In this document: in pieces, positions 11,105-22,324 of the stretch
How the letters are laid out: each line of letters opens with the position of its first letter
How positions within the stretch are numbered: position 1 is the stretch's first letter
Origin: Muraenolepis orangiensis
Taxonomy: Eukaryota > Chordata > Actinopteri > Gadiformes > Muraenolepididae
DNA: 64,000 nt
Assembly (NCBI GenBank): GCA_027704905.1
Contig: CM051005.1
Span: forward strand, 33,003,873-33,067,872
Reading direction: 5' to 3'
Made by a program: the position numbers and the translations under genes
The notes under the pieces: model-generated
What the model saw: the letters and a program-made list of their open reading frames with translations, nothing else
Told to the model about the DNA's origin: nothing
Database searches by the model: none

Positions 11105-12776
11105 ATCTTGGCCGATAAACACCTTCAGAATTGCATGCTGGACTGCATCAGGCGTGGATACAATTTCTGTACAGATCACAAACTCTTAGTTGCAACCTTT
11201 AAAACACCATATAACAGAGCCGCACGCTTTAAATATTGGAAAACTCCACCTCCAACTGGCAGAAAAGTCGACCTTGCAGCACTACGAACCCCAGAAATCC
11301 AATATGCCTTCACACACTTGGTCAGCATCAAACTTCAACAAGGAACCACTCCATCCACTATGACAGACATCTCAGACAGACTTGTGATAGTTCTTGATGA
11401 AGAAACAATACCTATAAAAAAGAATGAAAAGAATCGTAAACATGACGCAATTTTCAGGGATGACACGGAGTTAAGAGCACTTCTGGACCAAAGAGCTCAG
11501 TTCCACTGGCCAAGAACATCTAGCCAGTATAAAATAATATCTAAACTGATAAAAAAGCACATCTCCTACCTAAAAAATGAACGTCTAAAGCAAGAGGCCG
11601 AATCCATCAACCAATTCGCAGCTAAACGAGAAATCGAAGAAACAAAACAGCCAAAGATGATTCGATCTTTCAAAAAGTAGAAACCTCCACAAAAAGTCCA
11701 CCTGAAAAGCTCAAGAATTTCTTTCAACAATTCAACCCTACGATGCCACCTTATGAGCCAACCGCACCGAATTTCCAGACTTTATTACAGAGCTTCAAAA
11801 TCGAACACAACAAACTGTTATAGAGAGTAACCCACCTATATCTGAAATAAAAAAGAACATTAAGTCCCTGAAGAACAAAAAATCTGCCAATGACATTAGT
11901 CCAGAACTTTTGAAATATGCAGCGGAATCACCAGCAATGCTTCAAGAGTTTAAGAGCCTAATTGATCATATTTGGCCCAATCAGAAGCTGCCTCACAGGT
12001 TCAGTAATCTGGTGACACTTTGGAAAGGTCCTTGCAAAGGCTTGGCGAAAGAACCTGGCTCTTACAGAGGCTTGCAGGTCGGCTCAAGCCTGTGTAAAGT
12101 TACTGTAATGATAATTCTTGCGAGATGAAAGGAATGGTACAACCTCCAGTTTACTGACCAACAACAAGGTTTTAGAGAGGGGCGCAGTACTGCTGATGGT
12201 ATCTACATCACCAAAAGGGTCCAACTAATATCTGACCGTATGTAACTGCCGATTTTCGTCTTCTTTGTTGATCTGAGCACAGCATTCGACCACATCATCA
12301 GGATATAGCTTTTTATGTCCAGCTATATCCATTTCCCAAACAAGGCTAACACAATCTGCATCAAGGTCCTAGAGGCCATCTATAAAGATACCACCACAGC
12401 CATAACTGACACACCAGACATCAGACATTTAATGATGGACTTCGTGATGAGGGTATTTATGTTAGAATGCAAGAAAGATTATGTGAACTTTGTCGACTTT
12501 AAATACAGAGTAAGATCAACGGCTACTGTTAGGGAAGCTAGAGGTAAAAAAACTTATGCAGGTAAGAACACAAGTGACTGGGTTGGCTATGCAGACGATC
12601 TGGAACTGTTTTTCCTTAACAAAGCCACACTACAACACTACACTATCACCTGATGATCAACCATATCAAAACTAAAACCATGATATTTAACTATAGAGAT
12701 CTGAACACGGAGGTCTCATATCCAACCACTGTTCACCGACCTAAATTATGTACCTATTGAGAATAAGATGGTATTC
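11105..12776 (+). pseudogene. Decayed LINE, 5' part, interrupted by Gypsy insertion
   Basis: 11108-11680 is an open frame that starts in the endonuclease end (RRGYNFCTDHKLLVATFK) and continues into the linker. RT motifs follow in broken frames: QKLPHRFSNLVTLWKG and GSYRGLQVGSSLCK (11910-12128), FREGRSTADGIYITKR near 12170, FFVDLSTAFDHI near 12265 and VGYADDLELFF near 12590. The thumb begins near 12660 and is cut at 12776 by a Gypsy element; it resumes at 16969. The element differs from the L2-like LINE before it. It lacks its 5' end and has many stops. The clade is not certain. Confidence 0.75.
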
Positions 12777-12823
12777 TGTCACGGGTTAGGTTTGGACCCA
12801 AATGCTGCACACAGACACCAAAC
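12777..12823 (-). repeat. 3' LTR remnant of the Gypsy element
   Basis: About 47 bp match the end of the 5' LTR (16542-16588), then homology stops at the integrase side. A deletion removed the rest of the 3' LTR and the sequence between it and the coding region. Confidence 0.75.
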
Positions 12824-13067
12824 CTACAGTACAGTACTCGTCAGAGACGTCCATGTCCACCTCTTCCTCCTCCTCCTCCGCTTCCTGAGGGTTCTCGCTC
12901 TCATCCGACCTCCTCGGAGGTGTCTGACACCCCGAGGAACGGAATTTCTGTGGTGCTGACGGCTGCCGAACACATGGAAGGTCGGGTGAATCCGCATAGA
13001 CCGGGGCAGCTTAAGCCTAACTGCCACCGGGTTGACGACCTTCAGGACCTCGAAAGGGCCAATAAAT

Positions 13068-13968
13068 CTAGGCGCCAAATTGTTGGACTCCACCTGCAAT
13101 GGTATGTCCCAAGTGGACAGCCATACCTTCTGGCCCACCTGGTAGGTAGGGCCCTCGGAACGACGGCGGTTGGCAGTTGAGGCGTACCGGTTGGCCGAGC
13201 GGAGGAGCAAAGCTCTGGCTTGGGTCCAGGTCCGACGGCAGCGACGGATGAAGGCCTGGACAGACGGGCAGGAGACCTCCTTCTCCAGGGCCGGGAATAG
13301 CGGAGGCTGGAATCCGTAAGCACACTGGAAAGGGGATAGTCCAGTGGCCGAGCTGACCAGTGTGTTGTGGGCATACTCTAACCACAGGAGTTGTTTTGAC
13401 CAGGAGGAGGGGTGCTTGGCGACGGTGCACCGTCTCCATCTCCTGGTTCTTCCGCTCCGTCTGCCCATTGGATTGGGGGTGGAACCCAGACGACAGGCGA
13501 GCAAAACTCCCTCCAAAACATCGACGTGAACTGGGGCCCCCGGTCGGAGACCACGTCGGTGGCGAGACCATGTAGCTGGAAGACATGACTCAAGACCAGT
13601 TCAGCTGTCTCCTTGGCCGAGGGGAGTTTGGGCAGGGGAATGAAGTGGGCCATCTTGCTGAACCAATCCACCACCGTCAGGATGGCGGTATGTCCGTTGG
13701 ACAGGGGCAGACTGGTAACGAAGTCCAGGGATATGTGGGACCAGGGACCATGGGGCACAGGCAAAGGCTGCAGGAGACCCGCAGGAGCCCGATGAGAGGG
13801 CTTATGCTGGTTGCAAACCGGACAGGCGTTGACAAATTCCCGAGTGTCCTCCTCCATGGTGGTCCACCAGAACCTCTGCTGCAGGACCCCCTTGGTGCGT
13901 GGGGGGGCCATCAACCGCGGAGCAGGTATGATGGTGTCAGGACCCTCGGCGAGCTCCCCCCCCTCCAC
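13068..13968 (-). pseudogene. Gypsy integrase, frameshifted
   Basis: Minus-strand frames at 13378-13968 and 13068-13586 together cover the zinc-binding CPVCNQHK region, the core with SLDFVTSLPLSNGHTAIL and VVSDRGPQF, and QTERKNQEME, which supply the D, D and E of the catalytic triad. The C-terminal region continues at 12824-13516. Integrase joins the cDNA to the host chromosome. Frame changes at about 13500 break it. The chromodomain is missing, unlike at 54384-54875. Confidence 0.8.
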
Positions 13969-13999
13969 AAACTGACATGACAGAGCGTCGGCCTTGATG

Positions 14000-14341
14000 T
14001 TACGGGACCCGGGACGGTAGGCGAGGGAGAAATTGAACCTTGTAAAAAAAAAGGGACCACCTGGCCTGTCGGGAGTTCAGCCTCCTGGCGGACTGGATGT
14101 ACTCCAGGTTCTTGTGGTCAGTCCAAACCAGGAAGGGCAACTTGGTCCCTTCAAGCCAGTGGCGCCATTCCTCCAAGGACAACTTCACCGCTAAGAGCTC
14201 CCGATTTCCAATGTCGTAATTTCTCTCCGCTAGTGTTAGTCGCCGAGAGAAAAACGCACAAGGGTGGAGCTTCTGGTCGTCGGAAGACCGCTGAGACAGG
14301 ATGGCCCCTACCCCCACGTCGGAGGCGTCCACCTCCGCCAC
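14000..14341 (-). pseudogene. Gypsy RNase H domain
   Basis: Encodes AEVDASDVGVGAILSQRS, LAERNYDIGNRELLAVKL and FLVWTDHKNLEYIQSARRL. This is the Ty3/Gypsy RNase H with its conserved D, E and D positions. It degrades RNA in the RNA-DNA hybrid. The frame ends early at 14000, next to an A-run at 14043-14053 that probably causes a frameshift. Confidence 0.8.
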
Positions 14342-14464
14342 AAACTGTCTCTCAGGATCCGGGACTAGGAGGATGGGAGCGGAGGTAAACCGAGCCTTGA
14401 GTCCTTGGAAGGCCTCCTCCGCCGAGGAAGACCACTGGAACGAGACCTTGGGGGAGGTGAGGGC

Positions 14465-15364
14465 CTAGAGCGGAGCAGCTACTGTGCTGTAGCCACGGAT
14501 GAACCTCTGATAGAAGTTAGCAAACACGAGGAAGCATTGCAGCTGCTTGCGGGACTCAGGAGCAGGCCAGGATGTAACTGCGGAAACCTTGGTTGGGTCC
14601 ATCTGCATGGTCCCTTGTCCCACAATATATGTATATAACGAGACGGAGGAGGAATGGAACTCGCACTTCTCCGTCTTCACAAAAAGGGAGTTCTCGAGGA
14701 GGCGCTGGAGGACTGCCTGGACGTGGTGTACATGCTCCTTCCTGTTCTTCGAAAAAATAAGGATGTCGTCCAGGTAAACGAACAAGTGCTTGTCGAGCAT
14801 GTCCCTCAACACGTCGTTAACCAACGCCTGGAACACTGCCGGGGTGTTGGTAAGACCAAACGGCATCACCAGATATTCGTAATGGCCGGTGGATGTGTTG
14901 AAGGCCGTCTTCCACTCATCCCCCTCCCGGATAAGGACCAAGTGGTAGGCGTTCCGCAGATCCAGCTTTGTGTAGATCACGGCTCCCTGTAGCAACTCAA
15001 AGGCGGATGATATCAGTGGGAGCAGGTAACGGTGCTTAATTGTGATGTCATTAAGGCCCCTGTAGTCTATGCAGGGCCTTAATGACTTGTCCTTCTTCTC
15101 CACAAAGAAGAACCCCGCTCCAGCCGGTGAAGACGAGGGACAGATAATTCCGGCCGCCAGAGAGTCGCTGATGTAGGCCTCCATGGACTCTCTCTCAGGT
15201 GCGGACAGGGAATACAGGCGGCCCTTCGGGGGCGACGTACCAGGGTGGAGGTCAATGGCACAATCGTAAGGGCGGTGACGTTGCCTTTGCCTTGCTGAAT
15301 ACCTCCCGAAAATCGTGGTATTCAAGCGGCCAGGTCTGGAGCAGGTGAGGAACAAAAATAGCAC
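14465..15364 (-). pseudogene. Gypsy reverse transcriptase
   Basis: Open for 299 codons and carries the Ty3/Gypsy RT blocks: IDYRGLNDITIKHRYLLPLI, KLDLRNAYHLVLIREGDEWK, VMPFGLTNTPAVFQ and VYLDDILIFS (intact YLDD), followed by the connection region FANFYQRFIRGYS. It overlaps the gag-protease frame by 43 bp in a different frame, which reflects decay or frameshifting. Confidence 0.85.
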
Positions 15365-16263
15365 TGGGGCGCGGCGGCTTGCTTAAGGCAGACCTGATGG
15401 CAGGAGGGACTCCACCCCACAATGGCTCCTGAGGCCCAGTCGATGTGAGGGTTATGGCGGCGGAGCCAGGGGTAGCCCAGGATCAGGGGGAGCTGAGGGG
15501 ACCGCAGGATGTAGAACTGGATAGTTTCATGGTGGTTCCCAGATAAGAGCATGCAGACCGGCGTAGTCTGATGGGAGATGGTCCCCAGAAGATGGCCATC
15601 CAGGGCATTTGCCCTGTGACAGGGTAGGGGAACGTGACCGATGCCCAACTGCAGCGCGAGGTTCTCATCGATGATGTTGACATCGGCACCAGAGTCAATG
15701 AATGTCGCGATGGTGTGGGAACCATCAGCTAACAGTAGTCGGGCATGGCACAAGGGTCTCTGATTGGGGAACAGTCGGGAGGTTTGGCTCACCCGTAAAT
15801 TCCCCATTACTGGTGAGCTCTGCCCCTTTAACGGGCATCGAGCAACGAAATGACCTGACCCGCCACAGAACATACACAAGTTACCGCAGCGGCAGTGCTC
15901 CCGCTCCTCCGAGGTGAGGCTGGTGCGGCCCACCTGCATTGGCTCCGGCTCCTCCCGGTGTGGTCCCGCAGGTGTCCGGGACATCTCAGATGACGCTCTC
16001 TGATGCGTCGCTGAGCGGTGACTGGGCCCCGACTGTCGTCGCTCCTGTCTCCGGGCCAGCACGCGTTGATCCACCCGTGACACCAACTCGATGAGTCCGT
16101 CAAGCGAAGCGGGTAAATCGAACGGAACAAACTCGTCCTTGACGTAGTCGGCCAGACCCATGAGAAAAACGTCACATTGCGCGGCCGCGTTCCAGTCGCT
16201 CAGACGAGCTCGGGTTCGGAAGTCTATGGCGTACTCTATGACCGGACGGGTACCCTGACTCAA
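15322..16263 (-). pseudogene. Gypsy gag-protease
   Basis: The gag part has a retrotransposon-gag pattern (YAIDFRTRARLSDWN) and a CCHC knuckle, CMFCGGSGHFVARC. An aspartic protease with FIDSGADVNIIDENLALQLG follows, then LILGYPWLRRHNPHIDW. Gag packages the RNA and the protease cuts the polyprotein. The N-terminal part of gag lies between 16264 and 16541 in another frame. Confidence 0.85.
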
Positions 16264-16541
16264 TTTAGAAAGTCCCCCCGAGGAGTCAGGGCCCAGAGAA
16301 ACGGTTCCGAATACCTTCCGTAGCTCCGCGGAAAAATCCCGGAAAGACGCACAAGCCGGCGTCTGTCACTCCCACTCAGCTGTTCCCCACAGCCACGCTT
16401 TACCGGTCAGGTGGTTGACGGTAAATGCCACCCTCGCAGCCCCAGAGGCGAAGGTGTGCGGCTGCCGGGCGAACAGGATGGAACAGTTGGTGATGAAGAG
16501 GTTACAGGAGTTACACCCTCCGCATCTCCAGCATTGTTCTG

Positions 16542-16968
16542 TCACGGGTTAGGTTTGGACCCAAATGCTGCACACAGACACCAAAGGCAGATAGTGGTAT
16601 TTTTTCCGATAAATATCACACAGACAGGGATAGGCAGAGACATAGTCGGGGACAGGCAGGTGATCAGAACCGGGGCTGGGTAGACGAACCAGGCAGGGGC
16701 AGGCAGAAGCGTAGTCAGGGACGGGCGGTAGATCAGGAACAGGGCGGCCAGACAGGGCGGGCAGGTCCAGGGCAGGCAGGGTTGGCAACGGGAATCAATC
16801 CGGGTACGCTGGAGAGTCTGTGTCATCAGGTACAATCTGGCAAAGTATGAGTGTGCGGGGGTAGACTTAAATAGGCCGGTTAATTATCATGCACTGCAGG
16901 TGTGGGGGAAATGTAAATGCAGGTTGACGCTGCCCCTAGTGGAGGCAGGGTGAATAGCCATTGTGACA
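16542..16968 (-). repeat. 5' LTR of the Gypsy element
   Basis: Starts tgtcacgggttaggtttgg and ends ccattgtgaca. It includes a GGCAGG-rich variable block (16625-16790). The first 47 bp recur at 12777. A related LTR with extra GGCAGG-type units is at 57973-58422 and 41375-41823. Confidence 0.85.
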
Positions 16969-17490
16969 GTATTCAGATCAGCGAGAACAAATATGATGAG
17001 CCTTCCACTGGTGATGCTGAAATAACTCTTTGCATCAACCTAGCAGAAGCCAAATTTCAGGAATTTTTTTTAATTACTCGGAATTTTAACATCCACTTAG
17101 CCACACAAATGCTATTCCTGAATACCTTTGTCAGAACAAACATGGAATTGATCTACTACTGAAGGAAACAGAGTGGACAGCTGTTATTATGACTTTCTCT
17201 GCAGAATGCTTAAGAATGGATACATAAAAATAAAATAATGGATATATCAGGAAAGACGGAAAATATCTGTGTAAAAAAGATGACAAAGATAATAGTGACA
17301 AGAATGTGGACTTTCCCTAACGATACGCTAATGCTGATCTCCTTCGCATTTGCAAGACTATCTCAATAACAGATTTTACAGATAAAATACAGGCGAGATA
17401 CCTAGCCCATGTCAGTCAACGAACAAACCTTAATACAGCCAAACAACTACTATTTAATGCTGATAAATACACCAGCCAACAAAAACACTA
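16969..17490 (+). pseudogene. Decayed LINE, 3' part after the Gypsy insertion
   Basis: Continues the LINE broken at 12776: the frame at 12751-12776 (VPIENKMVF) joins into 16975 onward, and NLAEAKFQEFFLITRNFNIH follows in the RT thumb region. Stops are frequent after 17160. Homology to a LINE tail fades around 17490, where the next LINE begins. Confidence 0.65.
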
Positions 17491-17576
17491 GAAAATAGAG
17501 TACTTAGTGGTCAGAGACTATCAGCAGGAGAAGAAGACGACAGCCTCCACGTGGCCTCCTCCGCAAGTAACAAGAA

Positions 17577-20500
17577 ATGGTGCAAGACCAACTTGTGAAA
17601 CTAATGTCGCCAACCAAACGTCGAGCTGGCAGGCTTAGGATCGGCGGACGGGCAGTCATCCCGACCGTCCAAAACCGAGGCCTGTCAGTGTTTCAACTCA
17701 ATGTCGAGGGCCTAACAACCGCCAAACTCCAAGTCCTGCGTCACCTGGCTGATTCTAACGGGGCAGCGGTTCTGCTCCTGCAGGAGACACACTGCACATC
17801 AGACAACATCCTCAAGATCCCTGGGTTCCATCTCGCTGGGTCCATCTACAGCAAGCAACACGGTGTGGCAACGTTCGTCCGGACTGAAATAAACTGGTCA
17901 GCCAGTAGCCAATCCCCACCAGGCTCTAGCATCGAGTGGCTGGTTACTAAAATCCAGGAAACATCAGTCGTCAACGTATACAAGCCCCCACCATCAGAGC
18001 TGTCCGCGACGTCACTCCCATCAATAACTGCACCCGCCATCTATGCAGGTGACTTCAACTGTCAGCACACAGACTGGGGTTACAACCACACAACACCTAA
18101 TGGAGTGGCGCTGAGTGAATGGGCCTCCAACACTGATGCTCTGCTGCTGTATGACCCCAAGGAGCCTCCAACCTTCTTCTCTGCACGCTGGAATACCTCC
18201 ACCAACCCGGACCTGGCCTTCGCCATCTGCCACAGTAACGACCCGAAACCGGAGAGACGCGTCCTGGACAGGTTTCCCCGCTCACACCACCGACCATCCA
18301 TCATTAAAGTCCCATCACTGGTGGAACCGGTACCAGGGAAACCCGTCAAGCGATGGAACTTCCGAAAGGCCAACTGGGAGTCGTATGCTGAGGAGACTGA
18401 AAGAAGGTCAGCTGGCCTGCCAGACCCAGACACAGCCGACCTGGATGCGGCCTATGCAGCCTACTGCCAGGTCCTCCTGGGTGCGGCAAAGAAGACCATC
18501 CCACGTGGCTATAACAGGAATTACATCCCAGGTTGGGACGAGGAATGCAGCCGCCTTCTGTGTGACCACCAGAGGGCTAGCTCCAGAGAAGAGGTGGATG
18601 TGACTGCAGCAGCACTGCTACAGAAGCTGGATATCACCCGCAGGGCCAGATGGACAGAAGTCGTTGAATCAATCGACTTCACCCATTCTAGTCGCAAGGC
18701 GTGGCAGACCATCAACCAGCTCACAGGCAGAAATACAACACCCCACAGCTGCCCAGTCACAGCAAATGCCATCGCATCCCAGCTCCTGAAGAATGGCCGC
18801 TTCCCGGATGCTGACAAAGACTTTGCCCGACTGACATCGCGTGAGGTGTCTTGCATCTCAGGAGCGGCCAGTGTCGATTCCAACCTCTCGGGAGAATTCA
18901 CAGCAGAGGAACTCAGTGAGGCCATGAGCAAGCTCAAGCCAGGCAAATCCCCTGGCCGTGACAACATCCACCCGGAGTTCGTCATCCACCAGAGCACAAC
19001 AACATCTGGCTGGCTCTGTGCTTTCTATACATCATGCTACCAGAGATTAAAGCTCCCAAAGACTTGGCGCCGTGCCTCTGTCATAGCTCTGCCGAAGCCA
19101 AATAAACCTGCAGAAGACCCCAAGTCATACAGACCAATCTCGTTGCTCTGTGTCCCATTTAAGATCTTGGAGAGGATGATCCATAGCCGCATCGAGCCAG
19201 TGGTGGACTCACAGCTCCCACGGGAACAAGCTGGTTTCCGTCGTGGAAGATCAACAGCAGACCAGGTAACACTACTCTGTCAGGACATCGAGGACAGCTT
19301 CCAGAACAATGAGAAAGCTGGGGTAGTGTACCTGGATCTGACTGCTGCATATGACACCGTGTGGCACCGGGGACTCCACCTGAAGCTGCTGAGGACAATA
19401 CCGGACCGCCACATGGTGAAGTTCATCATGGAGACACTTTCCAACCGCAGCTTCATCCTCCAGACCAGCAGTGGCCAGTGCAGTAGGCTCAGAAGACTGA
19501 AGAACGGGGTACCGCAGGGGTCTGTTCTCTCGCCGATGCTGTTCAATGTTTACATCCACGACCTACCTGATACAGTATCCAGAAAGTATGGCTACGCAGA
19601 CGATCTTGCCATCATGCTGAGCCGACCAACGTGGAAGGCGATGGAAGAGGGGCTTAACGAAGACATGGGCACACTGGTAGCATACCTTCGAAGGTGGCGT
19701 CTACAGCTCAGCGTCGGAAAAACAGTCGCAGCGGCATACCACCTTAGCACCAGAGAAGCCAGGAGGGAACTTCAGGTGCACGTCGACAACAAATGTCTGG
19801 AGGTCCAGCAAGCCCCGAAGTATCTTGGAGTGCGTCTGGATCGGACATTATCATTCAAACAACACCTGGAAGAAGTCAAGGCCAAGGTGACATCCAGGGT
19901 CGCGCTGATCCGCCGCCTCGCTGGAACAACCTGGGGAGCCTCCGCTAAGACGCTGCGAATATCCACCCAAGCCCTGGTCTTCTCTGCAGCGGAATACTGC
20001 GCCCCAGTCTGGAGCAGAAGCCCTCATGCGATAAAGGTCAACGTGGCTATCAATACCTCCCTCCGAATAATAACTGGATGCTTAAAGCCTACCCCTGTGT
20101 CCCTCTTGCCAGTCCTCGCGGGAATAGCACCGGCCGGCCTCCGACGGGAGGCTGCCACCCTCGCCCTGGCCAGGAAGGCACAAAAGTATGACTGGCACAT
20201 CTTGCACAACACCACAATAACACCAGCACCTCCAAGCAGACTCAAGTCCCGCCACCCCTACAACAAGGCAGCACAAGAGATGCTCAACTCCACCTCTGAG
20301 GACATCTCCAGAGATGCATGGTTGGCAGCAGCTTGGAAGCAGGAGTGGGAGTCAGCCGGGCCCTCCCGAATCCACTGTTACATCTGGGACCCAGGAGATT
20401 GCGCCATTGGAGGAGACGACCTACCACGTCGGCAATGGACCACACTGAACCGTCTACGAACTGGGGTCGGTCGCTTTAAAGCATCAATGAAGACGTGGGG

Positions 20501-20660
20501 CTTGGCGGACAGTGCGGCATGCGAGTGCGGTGACCCTGACCAGACCGCCGACCATATAATCACCATCTGCCCCTTATATAGACCACCCTCGGAAGCCAGC
20601 CTCTTCGACCTAGGACCAGAGATGCGGGCATGGCTACACGACACCGAGTTGGACATCTGA
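17577..20660 (+). CDS. Intact non-LTR retrotransposon ORF2 (endonuclease + reverse transcriptase), 1027 aa
   Basis: An unbroken 1027-codon frame; the ATG at 17577 follows an in-frame TAA 9 bp upstream. The N-terminal third is an apurinic-type endonuclease: LNVEGL (41-46), LLLQETH (66-72), AGDFNCQHTDW (157-167) and RSHHRPS (235-241). The RT spans about 455-700: KLKPGKSPGRDN, SYRPISLL, VYLDLTAAYD (D587 and D592), NGVPQGSVLSP (643-653) and YADD (673-676). The C-terminus has a CxC-x8-H-x4-C motif (C982, C984, H993, C998). It nicks the target and copies its own RNA there. The style is jockey-like; the exact clade is uncertain. No ORF1 lies upstream, so the copy is 5'-truncated or uses a one-ORF layout. 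It is the least damaged element here and possibly recent. Confidence 0.9.
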   Translation: MVQDQLVKLMSPTKRRAGRLRIGGRAVIPTVQNRGLSVFQLNVEGLTTAKLQVLRHLADSNGAAVLLLQETHCTSDNILKIPGFHLAGSIYSKQHGVATFVRTEINWSASSQSPPGSSIEWLVTKIQETSVVNVYKPPPSELSATSLPSITAPAIYAGDFNCQHTDWGYNHTTPNGVALSEWASNTDALLLYDPKEPPTFFSARWNTSTNPDLAFAICHSNDPKPERRVLDRFPRSHHRPSIIKVPSLVEPVPGKPVKRWNFRKANWESYAEETERRSAGLPDPDTADLDAAYAAYCQVLLGAAKKTIPRGYNRNYIPGWDEECSRLLCDHQRASSREEVDVTAAALLQKLDITRRARWTEVVESIDFTHSSRKAWQTINQLTGRNTTPHSCPVTANAIASQLLKNGRFPDADKDFARLTSREVSCISGAASVDSNLSGEFTAEELSEAMSKLKPGKSPGRDNIHPEFVIHQSTTTSGWLCAFYTSCYQRLKLPKTWRRASVIALPKPNKPAEDPKSYRPISLLCVPFKILERMIHSRIEPVVDSQLPREQAGFRRGRSTADQVTLLCQDIEDSFQNNEKAGVVYLDLTAAYDTVWHRGLHLKLLRTIPDRHMVKFIMETLSNRSFILQTSSGQCSRLRRLKNGVPQGSVLSPMLFNVYIHDLPDTVSRKYGYADDLAIMLSRPTWKAMEEGLNEDMGTLVAYLRRWRLQLSVGKTVAAAYHLSTREARRELQVHVDNKCLEVQQAPKYLGVRLDRTLSFKQHLEEVKAKVTSRVALIRRLAGTTWGASAKTLRISTQALVFSAAEYCAPVWSRSPHAIKVNVAINTSLRIITGCLKPTPVSLLPVLAGIAPAGLRREAATLALARKAQKYDWHILHNTTITPAPPSRLKSRHPYNKAAQEMLNSTSEDISRDAWLAAAWKQEWESAGPSRIHCYIWDPGDCAIGGDDLPRRQWTTLNRLRTGVGRFKASMKTWGLADSAACECGDPDQTADHIITICPLYRPPSEASLFDLGPEMRAWLHDTELDI

Positions 20661-20681
20661 CGTTACACGAAAGAAGAAGAA
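20661..20681 (+). repeat. Short 3' UTR with GAA tail of the intact LINE
   Basis: After the stop codon only about 20 bases remain, ending in gaagaagaa before the gap. A very short 3' UTR with a trinucleotide tail would fit LINEs that end in simple repeats instead of poly(A). The true end is hidden in the gap. Confidence 0.6.
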
Positions 20682-21681
20682 NNNNNNNNNNNNNNNNNNN
20701 NNNNNNNNNNNNNNNNNNNNNNNNNNNNNNNNNNNNNNNNNNNNNNNNNNNNNNNNNNNNNNNNNNNNNNNNNNNNNNNNNNNNNNNNNNNNNNNNNNNN
20801 NNNNNNNNNNNNNNNNNNNNNNNNNNNNNNNNNNNNNNNNNNNNNNNNNNNNNNNNNNNNNNNNNNNNNNNNNNNNNNNNNNNNNNNNNNNNNNNNNNNN
20901 NNNNNNNNNNNNNNNNNNNNNNNNNNNNNNNNNNNNNNNNNNNNNNNNNNNNNNNNNNNNNNNNNNNNNNNNNNNNNNNNNNNNNNNNNNNNNNNNNNNN
21001 NNNNNNNNNNNNNNNNNNNNNNNNNNNNNNNNNNNNNNNNNNNNNNNNNNNNNNNNNNNNNNNNNNNNNNNNNNNNNNNNNNNNNNNNNNNNNNNNNNNN
21101 NNNNNNNNNNNNNNNNNNNNNNNNNNNNNNNNNNNNNNNNNNNNNNNNNNNNNNNNNNNNNNNNNNNNNNNNNNNNNNNNNNNNNNNNNNNNNNNNNNNN
21201 NNNNNNNNNNNNNNNNNNNNNNNNNNNNNNNNNNNNNNNNNNNNNNNNNNNNNNNNNNNNNNNNNNNNNNNNNNNNNNNNNNNNNNNNNNNNNNNNNNNN
21301 NNNNNNNNNNNNNNNNNNNNNNNNNNNNNNNNNNNNNNNNNNNNNNNNNNNNNNNNNNNNNNNNNNNNNNNNNNNNNNNNNNNNNNNNNNNNNNNNNNNN
21401 NNNNNNNNNNNNNNNNNNNNNNNNNNNNNNNNNNNNNNNNNNNNNNNNNNNNNNNNNNNNNNNNNNNNNNNNNNNNNNNNNNNNNNNNNNNNNNNNNNNN
21501 NNNNNNNNNNNNNNNNNNNNNNNNNNNNNNNNNNNNNNNNNNNNNNNNNNNNNNNNNNNNNNNNNNNNNNNNNNNNNNNNNNNNNNNNNNNNNNNNNNNN
21601 NNNNNNNNNNNNNNNNNNNNNNNNNNNNNNNNNNNNNNNNNNNNNNNNNNNNNNNNNNNNNNNNNNNNNNNNNNNNNNNNN
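20682..21681. other. Assembly gap (1000 N)
   Basis: Exactly 1000 N, a fixed-size placeholder of unknown true length. It hides the 3' end of the intact LINE and the left part of the SAA repeat unit. Confidence 0.99.
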
Positions 21682-21857
21682 TATATATATATATATACAG
21701 GTAAGTAAGTATTTAACAGGTAGTGATCAGGGGTATGCAGTTATTGAAAGCAGGATAAATATATATAAATAAATGTATATACAAGTGAGTATATGTTCTG
21801 CCAAATGCAAATCATCTCTTGATTCAGAAGACGTATTTGGTTGAACCCATAGTTTGT
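21682..21857. repeat. Left end of SAA-array unit 1
   Basis: The TA repeat followed by caggtaagtaagtatttaac and ending ttgaacccatagtttgt matches 47822-47922 (with a 75-bp deletion there) and 61392-61573. In those two copies the sequence runs directly into cttgtctatctttagc. Here that continuation is found only at 30951, so 21858-30950 is inserted. Confidence 0.85.
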
Positions 21858-22258
21858 GTCGCGTGTTTGGTGTGTGTGCCTTTTGCGTTTCAGAGGAGGT
21901 GATGGAGCAAACCGACCAGGAGATGGCGACCTGGAGCTGATGACGACGTGGCAGCTCTGAGGGCGGGGCAGCGTACGCAACGCCAGGTGCCCCTGATCAG
22001 CTGATGTAGTAGTAGAACCTTTATTTAGCCAGGAAAATCAATTAAGAACAAATTCTTATTTACAATGATGACCTGACAGGAGGCAAAAGGCTTCCTGAGG
22101 GGATGGGGGTTGGGAGGAAGAAAATAAAAAGACAGACTCCGGGCACTACAGAACCCAGGAGACAACACAATGACAGAGCAGAGATGACAGGCATAGCAGT
22201 TAAACATATAACATCTCTAAAACAATACTGCTATGGTTCAATCAGTCATTAAAATAAT

Positions 22259-22324
22259 GTAGAACATTCATCCATTCATTCATTCATTCATTCATTCATT
22301 CATTCATTCATCCATTCATTCCTT
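22259..22324. repeat. (CATT) microsatellite at the end of the LINE coding region
   Basis: About 15 units of cattcatt with a few changes. On the LINE strand it reads GAATGAATG and forms the last codons and the start of the 3' UTR. Confidence 0.9.

Larger units (their letters stand above)
12777..16968 (-). mobile_element. Ty3/Gypsy (chromovirus-type) LTR retrotransposon, inserted in a LINE
   Basis: The ends are TGTCACGG (12777) and TTGTGACA (16968), flanked by the direct repeat GTATTC (12771-12776 and 16969-16974). Reading on the minus strand gives the 5' LTR, gag, protease, RT, RNase H, integrase and then a 3' LTR remnant of only about 47 bp. The LINE coding frame on both sides joins across the insertion. 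The chromodomain seen in the related copy at 54384-54875 is deleted here. Frameshifts and the lost 3' LTR mean it cannot move. Confidence 0.9.

Noticed and set aside
13585..13980. Plus-strand frames over the Gypsy elements (e.g. 14405, 55352, 56231)
   Set aside because: Antisense shadows of the minus-strand pol genes.
20630..21772. Long open frames across the N runs (also 39146-40668)
   Set aside because: Ns are not translated; the frames exist only because gaps contain no stop codons.
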